Shown here: positions 25,479-33,961 of the stretch, one piece after another | How the letters are laid out: each line of letters starts with the position of its first letter | Numbering within the stretch: the stretch's first letter is position 1 | DNA from: Candidatus Bathyarchaeota archaeon | GTDB taxonomy: Archaea > Thermoproteota > Bathyarchaeia > Bathyarchaeales > Bathycorpusculaceae | Direction of reading: 5' to 3' | Assembly (NCBI GenBank): GCA_026014735.1 | Contig: JAOZHT010000001.1 | Location: forward strand, 248,001 to 312,000 | DNA: 64,000 nucleotides | Notes under the pieces: model-generated | What the model was told of the DNA's origin: nothing | Databases searched by the model: none | Seen by the model: the letters and a program-made list of their open reading frames with translations, nothing else | Translations under genes and position numbers: made by a program

Positions 25479-28001
25479 ATGCATAAACACAAAATCTTAG
25501 TGGCAATTAGCGTAGTTATAGCTCTGACAATGATCCTGCCAATCAGCTTCATGCCAACAACCGATGCAGCCGAAATCAAAATGAAATCATACCCCTTCAT
25601 AGGTGCAATGCCCAACCCCATCGGAGTAAACCAAGAAACATTACTCCATGTCGGTATATCAGCGCAGACAGCCTGGCCTCAAGTAGGCTGGGAAGGAATC
25701 ACAGTAACAGTCACCAAACCCGACGGAACCAACCAAACCCTAGGTCCCTTTACTACTGACACAACAGGCGGAACAGGAACCAACTTTGTTCCAACAGTAG
25801 CAGGCACATACTACCTGACAACTAACTTCCCCGAGCAAAAATGCAAATATGCCGCAGCAGGCATACCCGCAAACACCACGATGCTCGCTAGCCAAAGCGA
25901 ACCCCTAGCCCTAGTCGTAACAGAAGAACCCCGAACATTCTATCCCGATGACCCCTTACCCACCGAATACTGGAGTCGACCCATCAACACACAACTGAGA
26001 GGATGGGGCGCAATCGCTGGCAACTGGCTGACAACACCCAACAACAGATACGCACCCTACAATGACGCCCCCGAATCGCCGCACGTGCTTTGGGCACAAC
26101 CCCTTGCAGAAGGCGGTGTAGTCGGCGGAGACTTAGGAGCAAACGGCTATGAAACAGGCGACGCATACGAAGGCAAATACGTCGGCAACGTAATCATCAA
26201 CGGCGTAATATACTTCAACCGGCAAATCGCACAAAACGCAATGGCTGACTTCAACAGCTCCACCATCCAGCAAACCGTAGTCGCAATGGACCTGCGGACA
26301 GGCGAAATAATCTGGGAACAAGTTCTCGGAAACAATGAACGCGTTGCATTTGGTCAAACGATGTACTGGCAGACCATGAACATGTATGGCGGCTTTGCTT
26401 ATCTTTGGACGACAGTTGGGACAACTTGGAATGCATACGACCCCTTGACTGGACGCTGGGAATGGAGCATAAAAGATGTTCCTTCAGGCACACGCGTGTA
26501 TGGTCCTAACGGAGAAATCCTGATCTACACGGTAAACTCAGCAAGCGGCTGGATGACACAGTGGAATTCAACAACAGTCGGATACAAAACCTACTATGAC
26601 TACTACATGTTAACTCCATCTACACAGGCAGTAGCGGGCTACTACTCGGAGCGATGGCGACCACAAGGCATAGTCTTCAACGCATCAAAAGGATACGATT
26701 GGAACGTAACCATATCTAAAGGCTTACCTGGAAGCGCAAACGGATACTTCCCCGGTGACGTGATCACAGGCGGAAACATAAACGCCACAGGAAAAGTCGT
26801 TGACGAAAAAATATCGATGTGGGCAATCAGCCTCAAAGACGGACAAGTCGGTACATTACTCTACAACAAAACATGGCAGCCTCCAGCGGGCGGATTAACA
26901 TTGTCTTTCGGCGCAAGAAACGAAGTAGATGATTTAATAACCGTGCGTGCAAAAGAAATCGCAGCTTTCTTCGGCTTTAACATGCATACCGGCGAGTTCC
27001 TGTGGGGACCAACAGACTCCAGAGGATACATGGACTGGTTTATGGGTGGACCTGCAGGCGAAAACGGAATGATGGCTAATGGCATACTCTACTTAGGCAC
27101 TGTCGCGGGCTCACTGCAAGCAATCGATGTTACAAACGGTGAAACCCTATGGACCTACAACATGTCGCAACCTTACACTGAACTAATGTGGGGCGGAGAC
27201 AAATGGCCAATCGAATTCGGCTTCATTTCAGACGATAAAGTATACCTTTACCACTCTGAACACTCAGGTAACAGTCCCCTGCCAAGAGGCGCACCATTCG
27301 TTTGCCTTAATGCAACAACGGGCGATGTTATCTTTAGAGTCGACGGCTTAATCCGAGCTACCACATGGGGCGGCGACCCAATGATTGCAGATAGCGTCAT
27401 AGTCGAATTCAACACATACGACAACCAACTATACGCTGTCGGCAAAGGCCCAAGCAAAACCACCATAACAGCCCCCAGCATAAGCGTTCCAGCAACCTCA
27501 CAAGTTGTGGTAAGCGGCTATGTCACCGACATTTCAGCAGGCACAGAAGAATTCGCAAGAACCACAAGGTTCCCCAACGGTGTTCCAGCGGTTTCCGACG
27601 AAAGCATGGGTGCATGGATGAAATACGTGTACCAGCAATTCGCACGCCCCACTGATGCAACAGGCGTTCCAGTGACCCTTAGCGTGTTGGACTCAAACGG
27701 CAACTACCGAGACATTGGATCCACCACAACAGACGCTGACGGCTTCTACAGCTTCAACTGGACCCCCGATATACCCGGCAAATACACAGTCTATGCAAGC
27801 TTTGAAGGTTCAGCATCGTATTACCCCTCGCATGCAGTAGCATCTTTCGTAGCAGAGGAAGCACAGCCAACCGTAACTGCACAGCCAACAGCAACATTGC
27901 CACCACTTGACACCTACCTTATTGCTATGGGCGCAGCAATCCTGATCGCTATAGCAGTAGTCGGTGCTCTTATCCTGATGGCGATAAAGAAGCGGCCATA
28001 A
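25479..28001 (+). CDS. Large surface protein with PQQ-like beta-propeller
   Basis: 840 residues with AGGAG before the ATG. A signal peptide (about 1-30) is followed by an N-terminal beta domain, a PQQ-type propeller with blade motifs DLRTGEIIWEQVLG, NMHTGEFLWG, DVTNGETLWTYN and NATTGDVIFRV, a C-terminal Ig-like domain (about 660-790), a Thr/Pro linker and one membrane anchor ending in KKRP. It should be exposed on the cell surface. Dehydrogenase activity is not implied, since such propellers also act as scaffolds. Codon use is even and the long A-rich leader suggests high expression. Confidence 0.88.
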   Translation: MHKHKILVAISVVIALTMILPISFMPTTDAAEIKMKSYPFIGAMPNPIGVNQETLLHVGISAQTAWPQVGWEGITVTVTKPDGTNQTLGPFTTDTTGGTGTNFVPTVAGTYYLTTNFPEQKCKYAAAGIPANTTMLASQSEPLALVVTEEPRTFYPDDPLPTEYWSRPINTQLRGWGAIAGNWLTTPNNRYAPYNDAPESPHVLWAQPLAEGGVVGGDLGANGYETGDAYEGKYVGNVIINGVIYFNRQIAQNAMADFNSSTIQQTVVAMDLRTGEIIWEQVLGNNERVAFGQTMYWQTMNMYGGFAYLWTTVGTTWNAYDPLTGRWEWSIKDVPSGTRVYGPNGEILIYTVNSASGWMTQWNSTTVGYKTYYDYYMLTPSTQAVAGYYSERWRPQGIVFNASKGYDWNVTISKGLPGSANGYFPGDVITGGNINATGKVVDEKISMWAISLKDGQVGTLLYNKTWQPPAGGLTLSFGARNEVDDLITVRAKEIAAFFGFNMHTGEFLWGPTDSRGYMDWFMGGPAGENGMMANGILYLGTVAGSLQAIDVTNGETLWTYNMSQPYTELMWGGDKWPIEFGFISDDKVYLYHSEHSGNSPLPRGAPFVCLNATTGDVIFRVDGLIRATTWGGDPMIADSVIVEFNTYDNQLYAVGKGPSKTTITAPSISVPATSQVVVSGYVTDISAGTEEFARTTRFPNGVPAVSDESMGAWMKYVYQQFARPTDATGVPVTLSVLDSNGNYRDIGSTTTDADGFYSFNWTPDIPGKYTVYASFEGSASYYPSHAVASFVAEEAQPTVTAQPTATLPPLDTYLIAMGAAILIAIAVVGALILMAIKKRP

Positions 28002-28010
28002 AACAAAAAC

Positions 28011-28035
28011 TTCCCTTTTCCTTTTTTTATTTTTT
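28011..28035 (+). terminator. T-rich terminator after the PQQ-propeller gene
   Basis: Pyrimidine- and T-rich run just after the stop codon (27999-28001), as typical for archaeal termination. Confidence 0.5.
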
Positions 28036-28159
28036 AAACTCGAAAACAATTTCATTTGTAGCATTCGGGTGTGATTGTCCTCCTGCAATCACATAATTTC
28101 TTTAGAGGCAACAGCTGCACAATCTGATGTTGTATTAGCAGAAAGTGAGGTGAATTTGT

Positions 28160-28591
28160 ATGGCTGATATCGTTGATATCGCAATCTCTGCAGGTAACTT
28201 CAAAACTTTGGTGACTGCCGTTCAAGCAGCTGGATTGGTGGATACATTAAAAAGCCCCGGTCCATTCACGGTGTTTGCTCCAACCGATGAGGCCTTCGGA
28301 AAGCTGCCCGCGGGAACAGTTGATGGTCTCCTTAAGGATATTCCCAAGCTGAAATCAATCTTGACTTATCATGTTGTATCAGGAAAAGTCACTTTGGCTG
28401 ATGTGGCTAAGCTTAAAACCGCCAAGACTGTTGAAGGCGAAGACGTTAAAGTTGACGCTCACCGATGGCACGGTCATAGTCTGCCCAAAATCAATGATGC
28501 AAATATTGTGAAAGCGGACATTATGGCAGATAACGGCGTAATTCATGTTATAGACAAAGTTTTGATGCCGCCGATGGAGATGGCACACTAA
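28160..28591 (+). CDS. Fasciclin (FAS1) domain protein
   Basis: 143 residues forming one complete FAS1 domain: [47 protein letters not shown], and the final [13 protein letters not shown]. There is no signal peptide and no anchor, so it may stay in the cytoplasm or be exported by an unknown route. FAS1 domains mediate adhesion or bind hydrophobic ligands. GAGGTGA lies 7 nt before the ATG. Single gene. Confidence 0.92.
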   Translation: MADIVDIAISAGNFKTLVTAVQAAGLVDTLKSPGPFTVFAPTDEAFGKLPAGTVDGLLKDIPKLKSILTYHVVSGKVTLADVAKLKTAKTVEGEDVKVDAHRWHGHSLPKINDANIVKADIMADNGVIHVIDKVLMPPMEMAH

Positions 28592-29002
28592 ACTGCCGCA
28601 GCGTATTGATTCTACAGCTTCAACTGAATTCCTGGTGGGAAATAGGTCGCCCTATGCTATGAAGCATCGTTAATCCTGTTACATAAAGATTTTTTTTATA
28701 CTTTTTATATCGAATGCTTATTCTGAAAACGAAGACTTCCGCGCATTTTGGCGATGAAAAACCAAGGCTTAATTTTTTCAAGCAAGTCCAAATAACCGCC
28801 CAATTATATCATTACAAATTTGATTTAACTAACACTTGAATAGCTAAGTCTAAGAATACTCTAGTGTCTACTTCCAAGACAATTACCCCTAAGAATCCTA
28901 ACATAATTCTTAATTTTTGCCGAAAACCCCTGGCAATTTTACGTAACACTTAAGCAGTGCGAAACATTACATAACTGCTATTACGAAAGGAGAGCCCGTT
29001 TC
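28592..29002. other. Intergenic region, AT-rich
   Basis: Nothing convincing. A run of T and TATA-like ACTTTTTATATCG (near 28695-28710) is the only promoter candidate and would give a leader of about 270 nt for the TRAM gene. Short direct repeats of CTAAGAAT occur near 28850 and 28890. Confidence 0.4.
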
Positions 29003-29248
29003 ATCAGTCCAAAAAAAAGAAGCCCGAGAAATGCCAAAAATAAACGCCATAAAGTAGAATGCCCCGTTGTAATTGGCGGCGAATATGAGGTCGAAATCAC
29101 TGAAATAATGTCCAACGGTGAAGGTTTAGCCGCCGTTAAGGGCTTTTGGATTTTTGTACCTAACGTGAAAGTAGGGGATAAGGTTAACGTAAAAGTCACT
29201 TCTATTGATTCGGTTAGCGCCGACGCTGAAGTAATCAACCAAAATTGA
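29003..29248 (+). CDS. TRAM-domain RNA-binding protein, no canonical start codon
   Basis: The frame encodes a TRAM domain: basic KKRSPRN-type start, VECPVVIGGEYEVEITEI, GEGLAAVKGFWIFVP and VKVGDKVNVKV. Archaeal TRAM proteins of about 80 residues are abundant RNA-binding proteins. The expected start falls at ATC 29003 (residue before SPKKR), with a strong AAAGGAG 10 nt upstream. The frame is open back to a TAA at 28904 and contains no ATG, GTG or TTG before the domain. So the start is either non-canonical (ATC) or a base is missing in the 8-A run at 29011-29018. The domain itself is intact. Confidence 0.65.
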   Translation: MSPKKRSPRNAKNKRHKVECPVVIGGEYEVEITEIMSNGEGLAAVKGFWIFVPNVKVGDKVNVKVTSIDSVSADAEVINQN

Positions 29249-29339
29249 CCTCTTGGCAGGGCTCTGGGCCCCGAAAAAGGCGCAAACCCAAAACGGCCAC
29301 AATCTTTCCCAAATCACAGAGGGCATATGGTGAAGAGTT

Positions 29340-29600
29340 TTATCCCCAAACGCAAAAAGTTATTCGCAAGATTCCCAGAAATTCAGTCCCAACTGCACTG
29401 AGAAGCACACAAAGGCTCATAGGAGAAATCGCGGCGCTTGACGCCAAAGTACCAAGACCCGTAAAAAAAGTGATACCGCTGATAATGCCCGCGTCGAGAA
29501 CAGCACTTGCCCAATCAAACTTGCCTTTACTATCCCTGTGACCTTGCACGCTAAGATGAATCTTGGAAGCCAGCGCCTCATAGTTCAGTTTGAACATTGC
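29340..29600 (-). CDS. Small membrane protein of unknown function
   Basis: About 86 residues if translation starts at ATG 29600; a GTG at 29663, overlapping the previous stop, would add 21 more. The visible pattern is a charged N-terminus with GHRDSKGKFDWASAVLDAG and two hydrophobic stretches (SGITFFTGLGTLA and AISPMSLCVLLSAVG). Its end ILRITFCVWG looks abnormal, which may mean a frameshift near the C-terminus. Function unknown. Confidence 0.5.
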   Translation of the reverse strand, partial: AMFKLNYEALASKIHLSVQGHRDSKGKFDWASAVLDAGIISGITFFTGLGTLASSAAISPMSLCVLLSAVGTEFLGILRITFCVWG

Positions 29601-29659
29601 CGTATCAAACAATCCCTTCTTAAAGTTGCCAATATAACACTTAACATATAAAACAAAGG

Positions 29660-30400
29660 TCACTTACTCAAGTTAGCGGTTTTCCGATACCTAACTATCA
29701 AAGTAACAAGCAAGATAGATAAGAGCAAAGGCACAATCACCAACCAAGAGAACTCTGGAACGGTTGGGGTAGGCGATGGTGAATCAGAGGTTGCTGGCAT
29801 CTTAAAGGTCTGGGTTGGGCTCCAATCGCTTCTTTCACCAACGAATTTGAAATCATATGTAGGAAAGCCTGCGCCTCTCATGCCTGAGGGGTTCTTTTCG
29901 AAGTATCCAAGAAGCCCCTGAATCTGTATATCAATCTGCCCTTCCTCTGGAATATTCTTGGGCAAGAACGTTAATGATACAACCGTATAATCAGTAGTTG
30001 AAGCGTTGATTATGTTTGATAGGTCTATAGCACTTGGAATAATAATGTAATTGCCAAATTCGTTAAACGGATAATAGCTCCATCGGTCGTTCCCATAGGT
30101 AGGTTTGTATCTGAAGTTATAGAATGACGCTCCGTTATTTTTGATTGTCGCGTCTATTGTTTTGTTATCGACATGATAACCTGGAACTGTAGTTACCGTT
30201 GTTTTGTTCGTATAGGGATCTGTAGTTGATTTGGTTGTTGGTGGCACATCATACGAATGGTCTACAAGTTCCAAAGTAAATTCAGGCGGTTTAACGATTG
30301 TTTGAGCGAAAACTGGTTGGACAACAATAAACATAGGGATAACTAGCAAAATTATAAGTGACGAACAAAAATTTTTGCTAATTAAATCCATAATTACCAA
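29660..30400 (-). CDS. Secreted protein with VPEF-type C-terminal sorting tail
   Basis: 246 residues: signal peptide (LIILLVIPMFIVVQPVFAQ), a soluble extracellular part rich in Thr, Asn and Tyr with NNGASFYNFRYKP, a Ser/Pro/Thr linker, then VPEFSWLVIVPLLLSILLV followed by a basic RYRKT cluster. This tripartite tail (motif, membrane helix, basic end) is what archaeosortase-type enzymes process in archaea (PEF-CTERM). The archaeosortase itself is not in the window. Ligand unknown. Confidence 0.8.
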   Translation of the reverse strand: MVIMDLISKNFCSSLIILLVIPMFIVVQPVFAQTIVKPPEFTLELVDHSYDVPPTTKSTTDPYTNKTTVTTVPGYHVDNKTIDATIKNNGASFYNFRYKPTYGNDRWSYYPFNEFGNYIIIPSAIDLSNIINASTTDYTVVSLTFLPKNIPEEGQIDIQIQGLLGYFEKNPSGMRGAGFPTYDFKFVGERSDWSPTQTFKMPATSDSPSPTPTVPEFSWLVIVPLLLSILLVTLIVRYRKTANLSK

Positions 30401-30579
30401 TGGAGAATGCTCTAATATGAAGTTTCCTGCAAAACGATTTCAACGCCGCTTAGTCTCCGCGTGAAATAAGGAATGTCTACGCAATTAAGCATGCCCAACA
30501 GCTACCCGGCGCCGGTGTGACCAGACTTGGCGAAATGGAACCTGCAAAACCTCTCCTGGCCGCACCCAGCGCTTTTTAG

Positions 30580-30723
30580 TCACGCCCACTCTAACTTGAC
30601 TTTTTCCACCTGAATATGCGCTGGTATGCAGAAAAACGTTTTCGCCCGCACCTCAACCAACCCATCCTGCGCGCCAGAGAGAACCTCCACGGGATAAATG
30701 CCCTTGAGGTAAAACTCAGTCAT
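30580..30723 (-). CDS. Small hypothetical protein (47 residues)
   Basis: A 47-codon frame with GGAG nine bases before its ATG. The product starts MTEFYLKGIYPVEVLSG and alternates hydrophobic and charged residues like a small beta domain, ending in VEKVKLEWA. The ribosome site, the protein-like composition and the absence of any other gene in this stretch favour reality. I cannot name the family. It lies between the VPEF-tail gene and the integrase, close to the left edge of the provirus. Confidence 0.55.
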   Translation of the reverse strand: MTEFYLKGIYPVEVLSGAQDGLVEVRAKTFFCIPAHIQVEKVKLEWA

Positions 30724-30843
30724 GGAGTTTTCTCCTGCAGAGCATCCGCTGTAAATAAACGAAATTACTGAGAATTAAGGGAAATCTGCTTAAAAATAAA
30801 AAGAAAGGGAAAAGGACGGTACAAATGAATGTAAATATTGGCG

Positions 30844-30860
30844 GGTCCGACGGTTGTAGA
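30844..30860. other. tRNA-3'-end-like sequence next to the integrase (possible att remnant)
   Basis: TTGGCGGGTCCGACGG lies about 40 nt beyond the integrase stop. It matches the antisense 3' end of the tRNA-Lys in this window (TGGCGGGCCCGACGG) at all but one base, but the neighbouring T-arm is not conserved. It could be the remnant of an attachment site in a tRNA gene. No second copy was found at 63.5 kb, so this is weak. Confidence 0.2.
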
Positions 30861-30898
30861 CCACATATGCACGAAAGAATACTAGATTTTTGGGGTAT

Positions 30899-32329
30899 TT
30901 AGGTAGCCTCCTTACGGATAATCTGCTTAAGATTCTCTGCAAGAATCGAGAGCTGATGATTCTGCGTCTGATCCTGTGTTTCTGTGTGGTTGCCTCGGAT
31001 GAGCGCGTCTTTGGATAGGATTTCTTCTGGGTTTCCTCCCCATGCACGTATGATCTCTTTGAGTTGGTCGATGCGGTTGGCTTGTGTTTTAGGTCTAATC
31101 GCTAATCCTGCAGTCTGGTAGAGATTTCTTAGGGTTTCTATGCCTAAGCTCTGCACGTCTTCATAGGTGTTGATTGTGTGTCCCATCATGTACTCGATGA
31201 TTTCGCTGTCGATTTTTGCTGTGCTGAGTTGGCTTCGGAAGAATTTTCTTAAGCTGTGAGTCCTAACTGTGTACATCCAACTGTTGGGTAGTTTTTTAGA
31301 GACGTTGGTGCTGACTGCTAAAGTGTGTACTATGTGTCTGATGGCTTTCTCGCTGACGCCTAATACTCTGTCTGTGACTTGTTGGTTTCGGATGAGTGGG
31401 GATTCGTCTGTTAAGGTTTCTGGTGGCATTGATCTGCCGCCTCTTTGTCTGTCTTGAAGGTACAGTTTTAGCAGTTGGCATGCTTCTGCGTTTATGAAGG
31501 TGTCGTAGTCGTGGTATTTTCCTTTGGTTATTGCGGCTTCGACGTGTATGTGGATTGGTACTCTGCCTGCTTCGTAGTCTTCTTTTATATGTCGGTATTT
31601 GAGTTTGGAAAAGGTTCCTTCACGGAATGCGCCTGAGGTGATGGCTGCAATGATGAATGCTTCTCGTACTGCAGCTTTGTCTAGCATAGTCGCGATTTCT
31701 TCGGGTTTTGGCGCTCGGTCTTTGTAGGTTACTTTGCGGCTTAGCGGTTCGTCGAGTTCAACTTTTTTTACTCCATTAACTCGGTAGAAGGTTTTTATGG
31801 ATTTTATGTGGTTGCTGACTGCGCCTGAGCTGAGGTCTTGGTCTTGGAGGTGGGCTAAGTAGTCGCTTAAGAATTCGCAGTGGCTTTGTACTTTTAGGGG
31901 GTCGGGGATTGCACCTACGGGTTTGACGTCTTGGATGATTGCATCGGGGTTGTGGCCTAACCATTCCGCGTATTTTTTAGTTTTAGTTGTGTAAATTATG
32001 CAGCTGGCGTGTGATGCTGAGCAGTGGCGTAGAAAGTGCCGTGCGATTTTTAGCATACTTTGGTATTCAAAGATGTATGGGATTATGCTTGACTGGTTTC
32101 TTAGGCATGAGCGTATGATGTAGTCTACGAGTCCTTTTTCTTGGGCTGCCAAGATTTTGCTGAGTTGTATGGTTATGGGCTGTCGGAGTTTCCAGCCGTC
32201 GATGCTTCGCTCAATGGTGACTGTGTCGCCTTGGATTATGAGCGGTAGGTTGAGGCTTTTTAGTTCTTCAACGGAGAGGTTGCGGTTGCGGGTTATAGCG
32301 GAGGCTAAAGGTGCTGTGCGTTGTAGCAA
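30899..32329 (-). CDS. Tyrosine recombinase / integrase
   Basis: 476 residues. The catalytic domain is in the middle: the first Arg in SGAFREGTFSKLKYRHI, a Lys in the beta strand ITKGKYHDYDTF, HSLRKFFRSQL (H-x-x-R), GHTINTYEDV (the second His) and a Tyr nucleophile in the same helix region. An N-terminal core-binding domain covers about 80-200. The extra C-terminal ~70 residues and ~70 N-terminal residues are unusual. It would integrate and excise the element. It is the last of four minus-strand genes spaced 1-15 nt, so it is co-transcribed from a promoter near 33370. Confidence 0.92.
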   Translation of the reverse strand: MLQRTAPLASAITRNRNLSVEELKSLNLPLIIQGDTVTIERSIDGWKLRQPITIQLSKILAAQEKGLVDYIIRSCLRNQSSIIPYIFEYQSMLKIARHFLRHCSASHASCIIYTTKTKKYAEWLGHNPDAIIQDVKPVGAIPDPLKVQSHCEFLSDYLAHLQDQDLSSGAVSNHIKSIKTFYRVNGVKKVELDEPLSRKVTYKDRAPKPEEIATMLDKAAVREAFIIAAITSGAFREGTFSKLKYRHIKEDYEAGRVPIHIHVEAAITKGKYHDYDTFINAEACQLLKLYLQDRQRGGRSMPPETLTDESPLIRNQQVTDRVLGVSEKAIRHIVHTLAVSTNVSKKLPNSWMYTVRTHSLRKFFRSQLSTAKIDSEIIEYMMGHTINTYEDVQSLGIETLRNLYQTAGLAIRPKTQANRIDQLKEIIRAWGGNPEEILSKDALIRGNHTETQDQTQNHQLSILAENLKQIIRKEAT

Positions 32330-32330
32330 T

Positions 32331-32714
32331 CTAGTTTTCTCCTTTGGAGCTTTTTGCTCTTTTTAGAGTTTTTCGCTCCGTTGGTCGGAACGCATACTCA
32401 GGTTCTTGTTTGTCGTGTTTGCTTTTTAAATTCAACTCAGACGAAAACAATACCATGCGCACAACATCCGATTTTAGCAGTACTAACCCCGAAGCTTTAG
32501 GGTCGCCTCCATGCAGCGTTGGAGGTCCAGCATCCCGATCATAAGAAATAATGATGTAGGTCTCCGCCTCATAGACCAGCCAGCCGACGGCTTCTCTGAC
32601 TTGCGGTTGCATCGTAAGAGCGGAAGTGCGATTATACATGACGTGGTCTATGTACCTGACGAAGACTACTTTTTTAAAGAAAGAATCGGTTTGCTCGTCG
32701 GTGGGCTCAGGCAT
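32331..32714 (-). CDS. Conserved hypothetical protein of the integrase operon
   Basis: 127 residues. A compact N-terminal domain has VRYIDHVMYNR, VREAVGWLVYEAETYIIISYDRD and SGLVLLKSDVVRM, followed by a basic, disordered C-terminal tail (KTLKRAKSSKGEN). The pattern looks like a small beta-rich domain, not DNA-binding by any motif I can see. One nucleotide separates it from the integrase. It may help excision control, by context only. Confidence 0.65.
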   Translation of the reverse strand: MPEPTDEQTDSFFKKVVFVRYIDHVMYNRTSALTMQPQVREAVGWLVYEAETYIIISYDRDAGPPTLHGGDPKASGLVLLKSDVVRMVLFSSELNLKSKHDKQEPEYAFRPTERKTLKRAKSSKGEN

Positions 32715-32729
32715 CGGTTTTGCTCCAAT

Positions 32730-33002
32730 TTATTGGTTCAGGGTTTTGTGGTTGCCGAAAAAGAGGATAGGTTTGCCTTTGACGTCCTGCAGATAGGTCA
32801 CTGGAAACATTTTTTGGAAGATGTCAAGGGCTGCCTGGTTCTCAAAGACCGGGACAGCGTACTGCGACGCCTTGTCTAAGTGTTCTTGGCAGAAAGGAGC
32901 GGCTAGCCGTGTTCTTCCGCTCTCGTAAAAGGCATATCCGCTAAGACCAGCCGTTGGGTTTCCGCAGACAATGCAACGTTTGCGATTCAGCCGTCTCCTC
33001 AA
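32730..33002 (-). CDS. Small zinc-finger-like protein
   Basis: 90 residues, basic at the N-terminus. RKRCIVCGNP and a later FCQEHLDKA give three cysteines and one histidine spaced as in a treble-clef zinc site (C-x2-C...C-x2-H). Function unknown. It sits 15 nt before the next gene of the integrase operon. Confidence 0.6.
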   Translation of the reverse strand: MRRRLNRKRCIVCGNPTAGLSGYAFYESGRTRLAAPFCQEHLDKASQYAVPVFENQAALDIFQKMFPVTYLQDVKGKPILFFGNHKTLNQ

Positions 33003-33014
33003 GGTCTTCGCTTC

Positions 33015-33257
33015 CTACTTGAAGAATTGGTCGTCTCGCATGTTTTCGCTGATTTGGATATAACGGCGTTTCTTGCAGAAATCCAAAATTTTAGTTAGCA
33101 ACGGGTCATTGCCAGCCGTGAACTCTTTTTTGAAGCCGATCCGTCCGGTTTGAACTCTTATCTCAATGATTCCATCGTTGCTAAGCAGCTGGTAGAAACC
33201 CAATTTTTCTCCAGCATATTCCTCAAGGACATCCCAGTCCTCAATCAAATTTACCAA
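33015..33257 (-). CDS. Small hypothetical protein, first gene of the integrase operon
   Basis: 80 residues, soluble, with LIEDWDVLEEYAGEKLGFYQLLS and a C-terminal KKRRYIQIS. No known domain recognised. The promoter region in front of it holds the inverted and direct repeats at 33310-33347, so its expression, and that of the integrase, is probably regulated. Confidence 0.6.
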   Translation of the reverse strand: MVNLIEDWDVLEEYAGEKLGFYQLLSNDGIIEIRVQTGRIGFKKEFTAGNDPLLTKILDFCKKRRYIQISENMRDDQFFK

Positions 33258-33309
33258 CTTATTTGCACCTAAACGGTCTTGCAGGCTAGGCGTAAAAACT
33301 ATCTATCAA

Positions 33310-33347
33310 CGAAAAGCCATGATGGCTTTGTGAGTGCCGAAAAGCCA
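33310..33347. promoter_or_regulatory. Palindrome and direct repeat in front of the integrase operon
   Basis: AAAGCCATGATGGCTTT (33313-33329) is a perfect 8-bp inverted repeat around one base. CGAAAAGCCA occurs at 33310 and again at 33338, 28 bp apart. A minus-strand TATA-like TTTTATATG lies at about 33363-33373, so the sites are near the expected transcript start and could bind a repressor. Confidence 0.5.
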
Positions 33348-33417
33348 AGTGTCAAAAAACGTACATATAAAATGCAGTTAATAGGGCTACCTTGGGTTAG
33401 TTTGGAAAAGTGTGTCA

Positions 33418-33561
33418 TTAAGCCTTTTGTAGTGTGATTTTGTCGCCGTCTAAAATCCAAACAACCCTGTCTGTTTCGGTTATCTGAAGTTTTTCCCTTA
33501 CTTCGCTAGGAACTGTTGTTTGGAACCTGCTTGTTAAATTGGTCACGGCTAGAATTTTCAA
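33418..33561 (-). CDS. AbrB/SpoVT-type DNA-binding protein (47 residues)
   Basis: The minus-strand frame starts with TTG at 33561 and reads KILAVTNLTSRFQTTVPSEV, then EKLQIT, DRVVWILDGDKITL. The block SRFQTTVPSEVREKL is the swapped-hairpin signature of AbrB-family repressors and antitoxins. It could be the repressor of the element or an orphan antitoxin. No obvious toxin is adjacent. A GTG six codons later is a possible alternative start. Confidence 0.7.
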   Translation of the reverse strand: MKILAVTNLTSRFQTTVPSEVREKLQITETDRVVWILDGDKITLQKA

Positions 33562-33675
33562 ATAGACCACATGTTGTACGTATGAAAATCAATATTAATT
33601 GTTAATGCAATGGAAACAATATAAGTATTGGAAATAATGAAAGTATTAATCAAGCGCTAAAAAGCGGGCGAGGCG

Positions 33676-33858
33676 ATTAAAATTAGCGACAAAAAAGAAA
33701 AACCAAAAACCGAATGCATCGAAGTCACCGGCATGGAACCACACAAACGACGCCTAATATTCATAGATGGCATGAATAGAACTGGCTTTTCAGCTTTTAT
33801 CAAACATACACAAGACAATCAAACCTATTACGTCTTCATTTACGAAAAAGCGCTCTGA
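33676..33858 (+). CDS. Small frame with unclear start
   Basis: The frame encodes about 60 codons if begun at ATT 33676, preceded by GGGCGAGG; the first ATG is at 33733 and gives 41 residues. The product has charged, then beta-like segments with RLIFIDGMNRTGFSAFIKHT and YYVFIYEKAL. A TATA-like ACAATATAAG lies near 33616-33625. The composition is protein-like, but I do not know the family and the start is open. Confidence 0.4.
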   Translation: MKISDKKEKPKTECIEVTGMEPHKRRLIFIDGMNRTGFSAFIKHTQDNQTYYVFIYEKAL

Positions 33859-33961
33859 CCTAAAGGTTAGTTAAATTCTGCAGTAAAAGGCAGCAACGCA
33901 AAGCCTTTAAAAAAGGTTACAGCCTAGAATAGCCTAACTTAGCTTAAAAAAAGTGATTTAG

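Noticed and set aside
29245-29541. 98-codon plus-strand frame after the TRAM gene
   Set aside because: Antisense to the small membrane protein, with Arg/Lys/Pro-rich shadow composition.
30840-30865. Complete tRNA gene next to the integrase
   Set aside because: Only the acceptor/3' end resembles a tRNA; no T-loop TTCRA or anticodon arm is present.
33418-33858. Toxin-antitoxin pair of AbrB-like gene and the 33676 frame
   Set aside because: The genes are divergent and the small frame shows no toxin motif.
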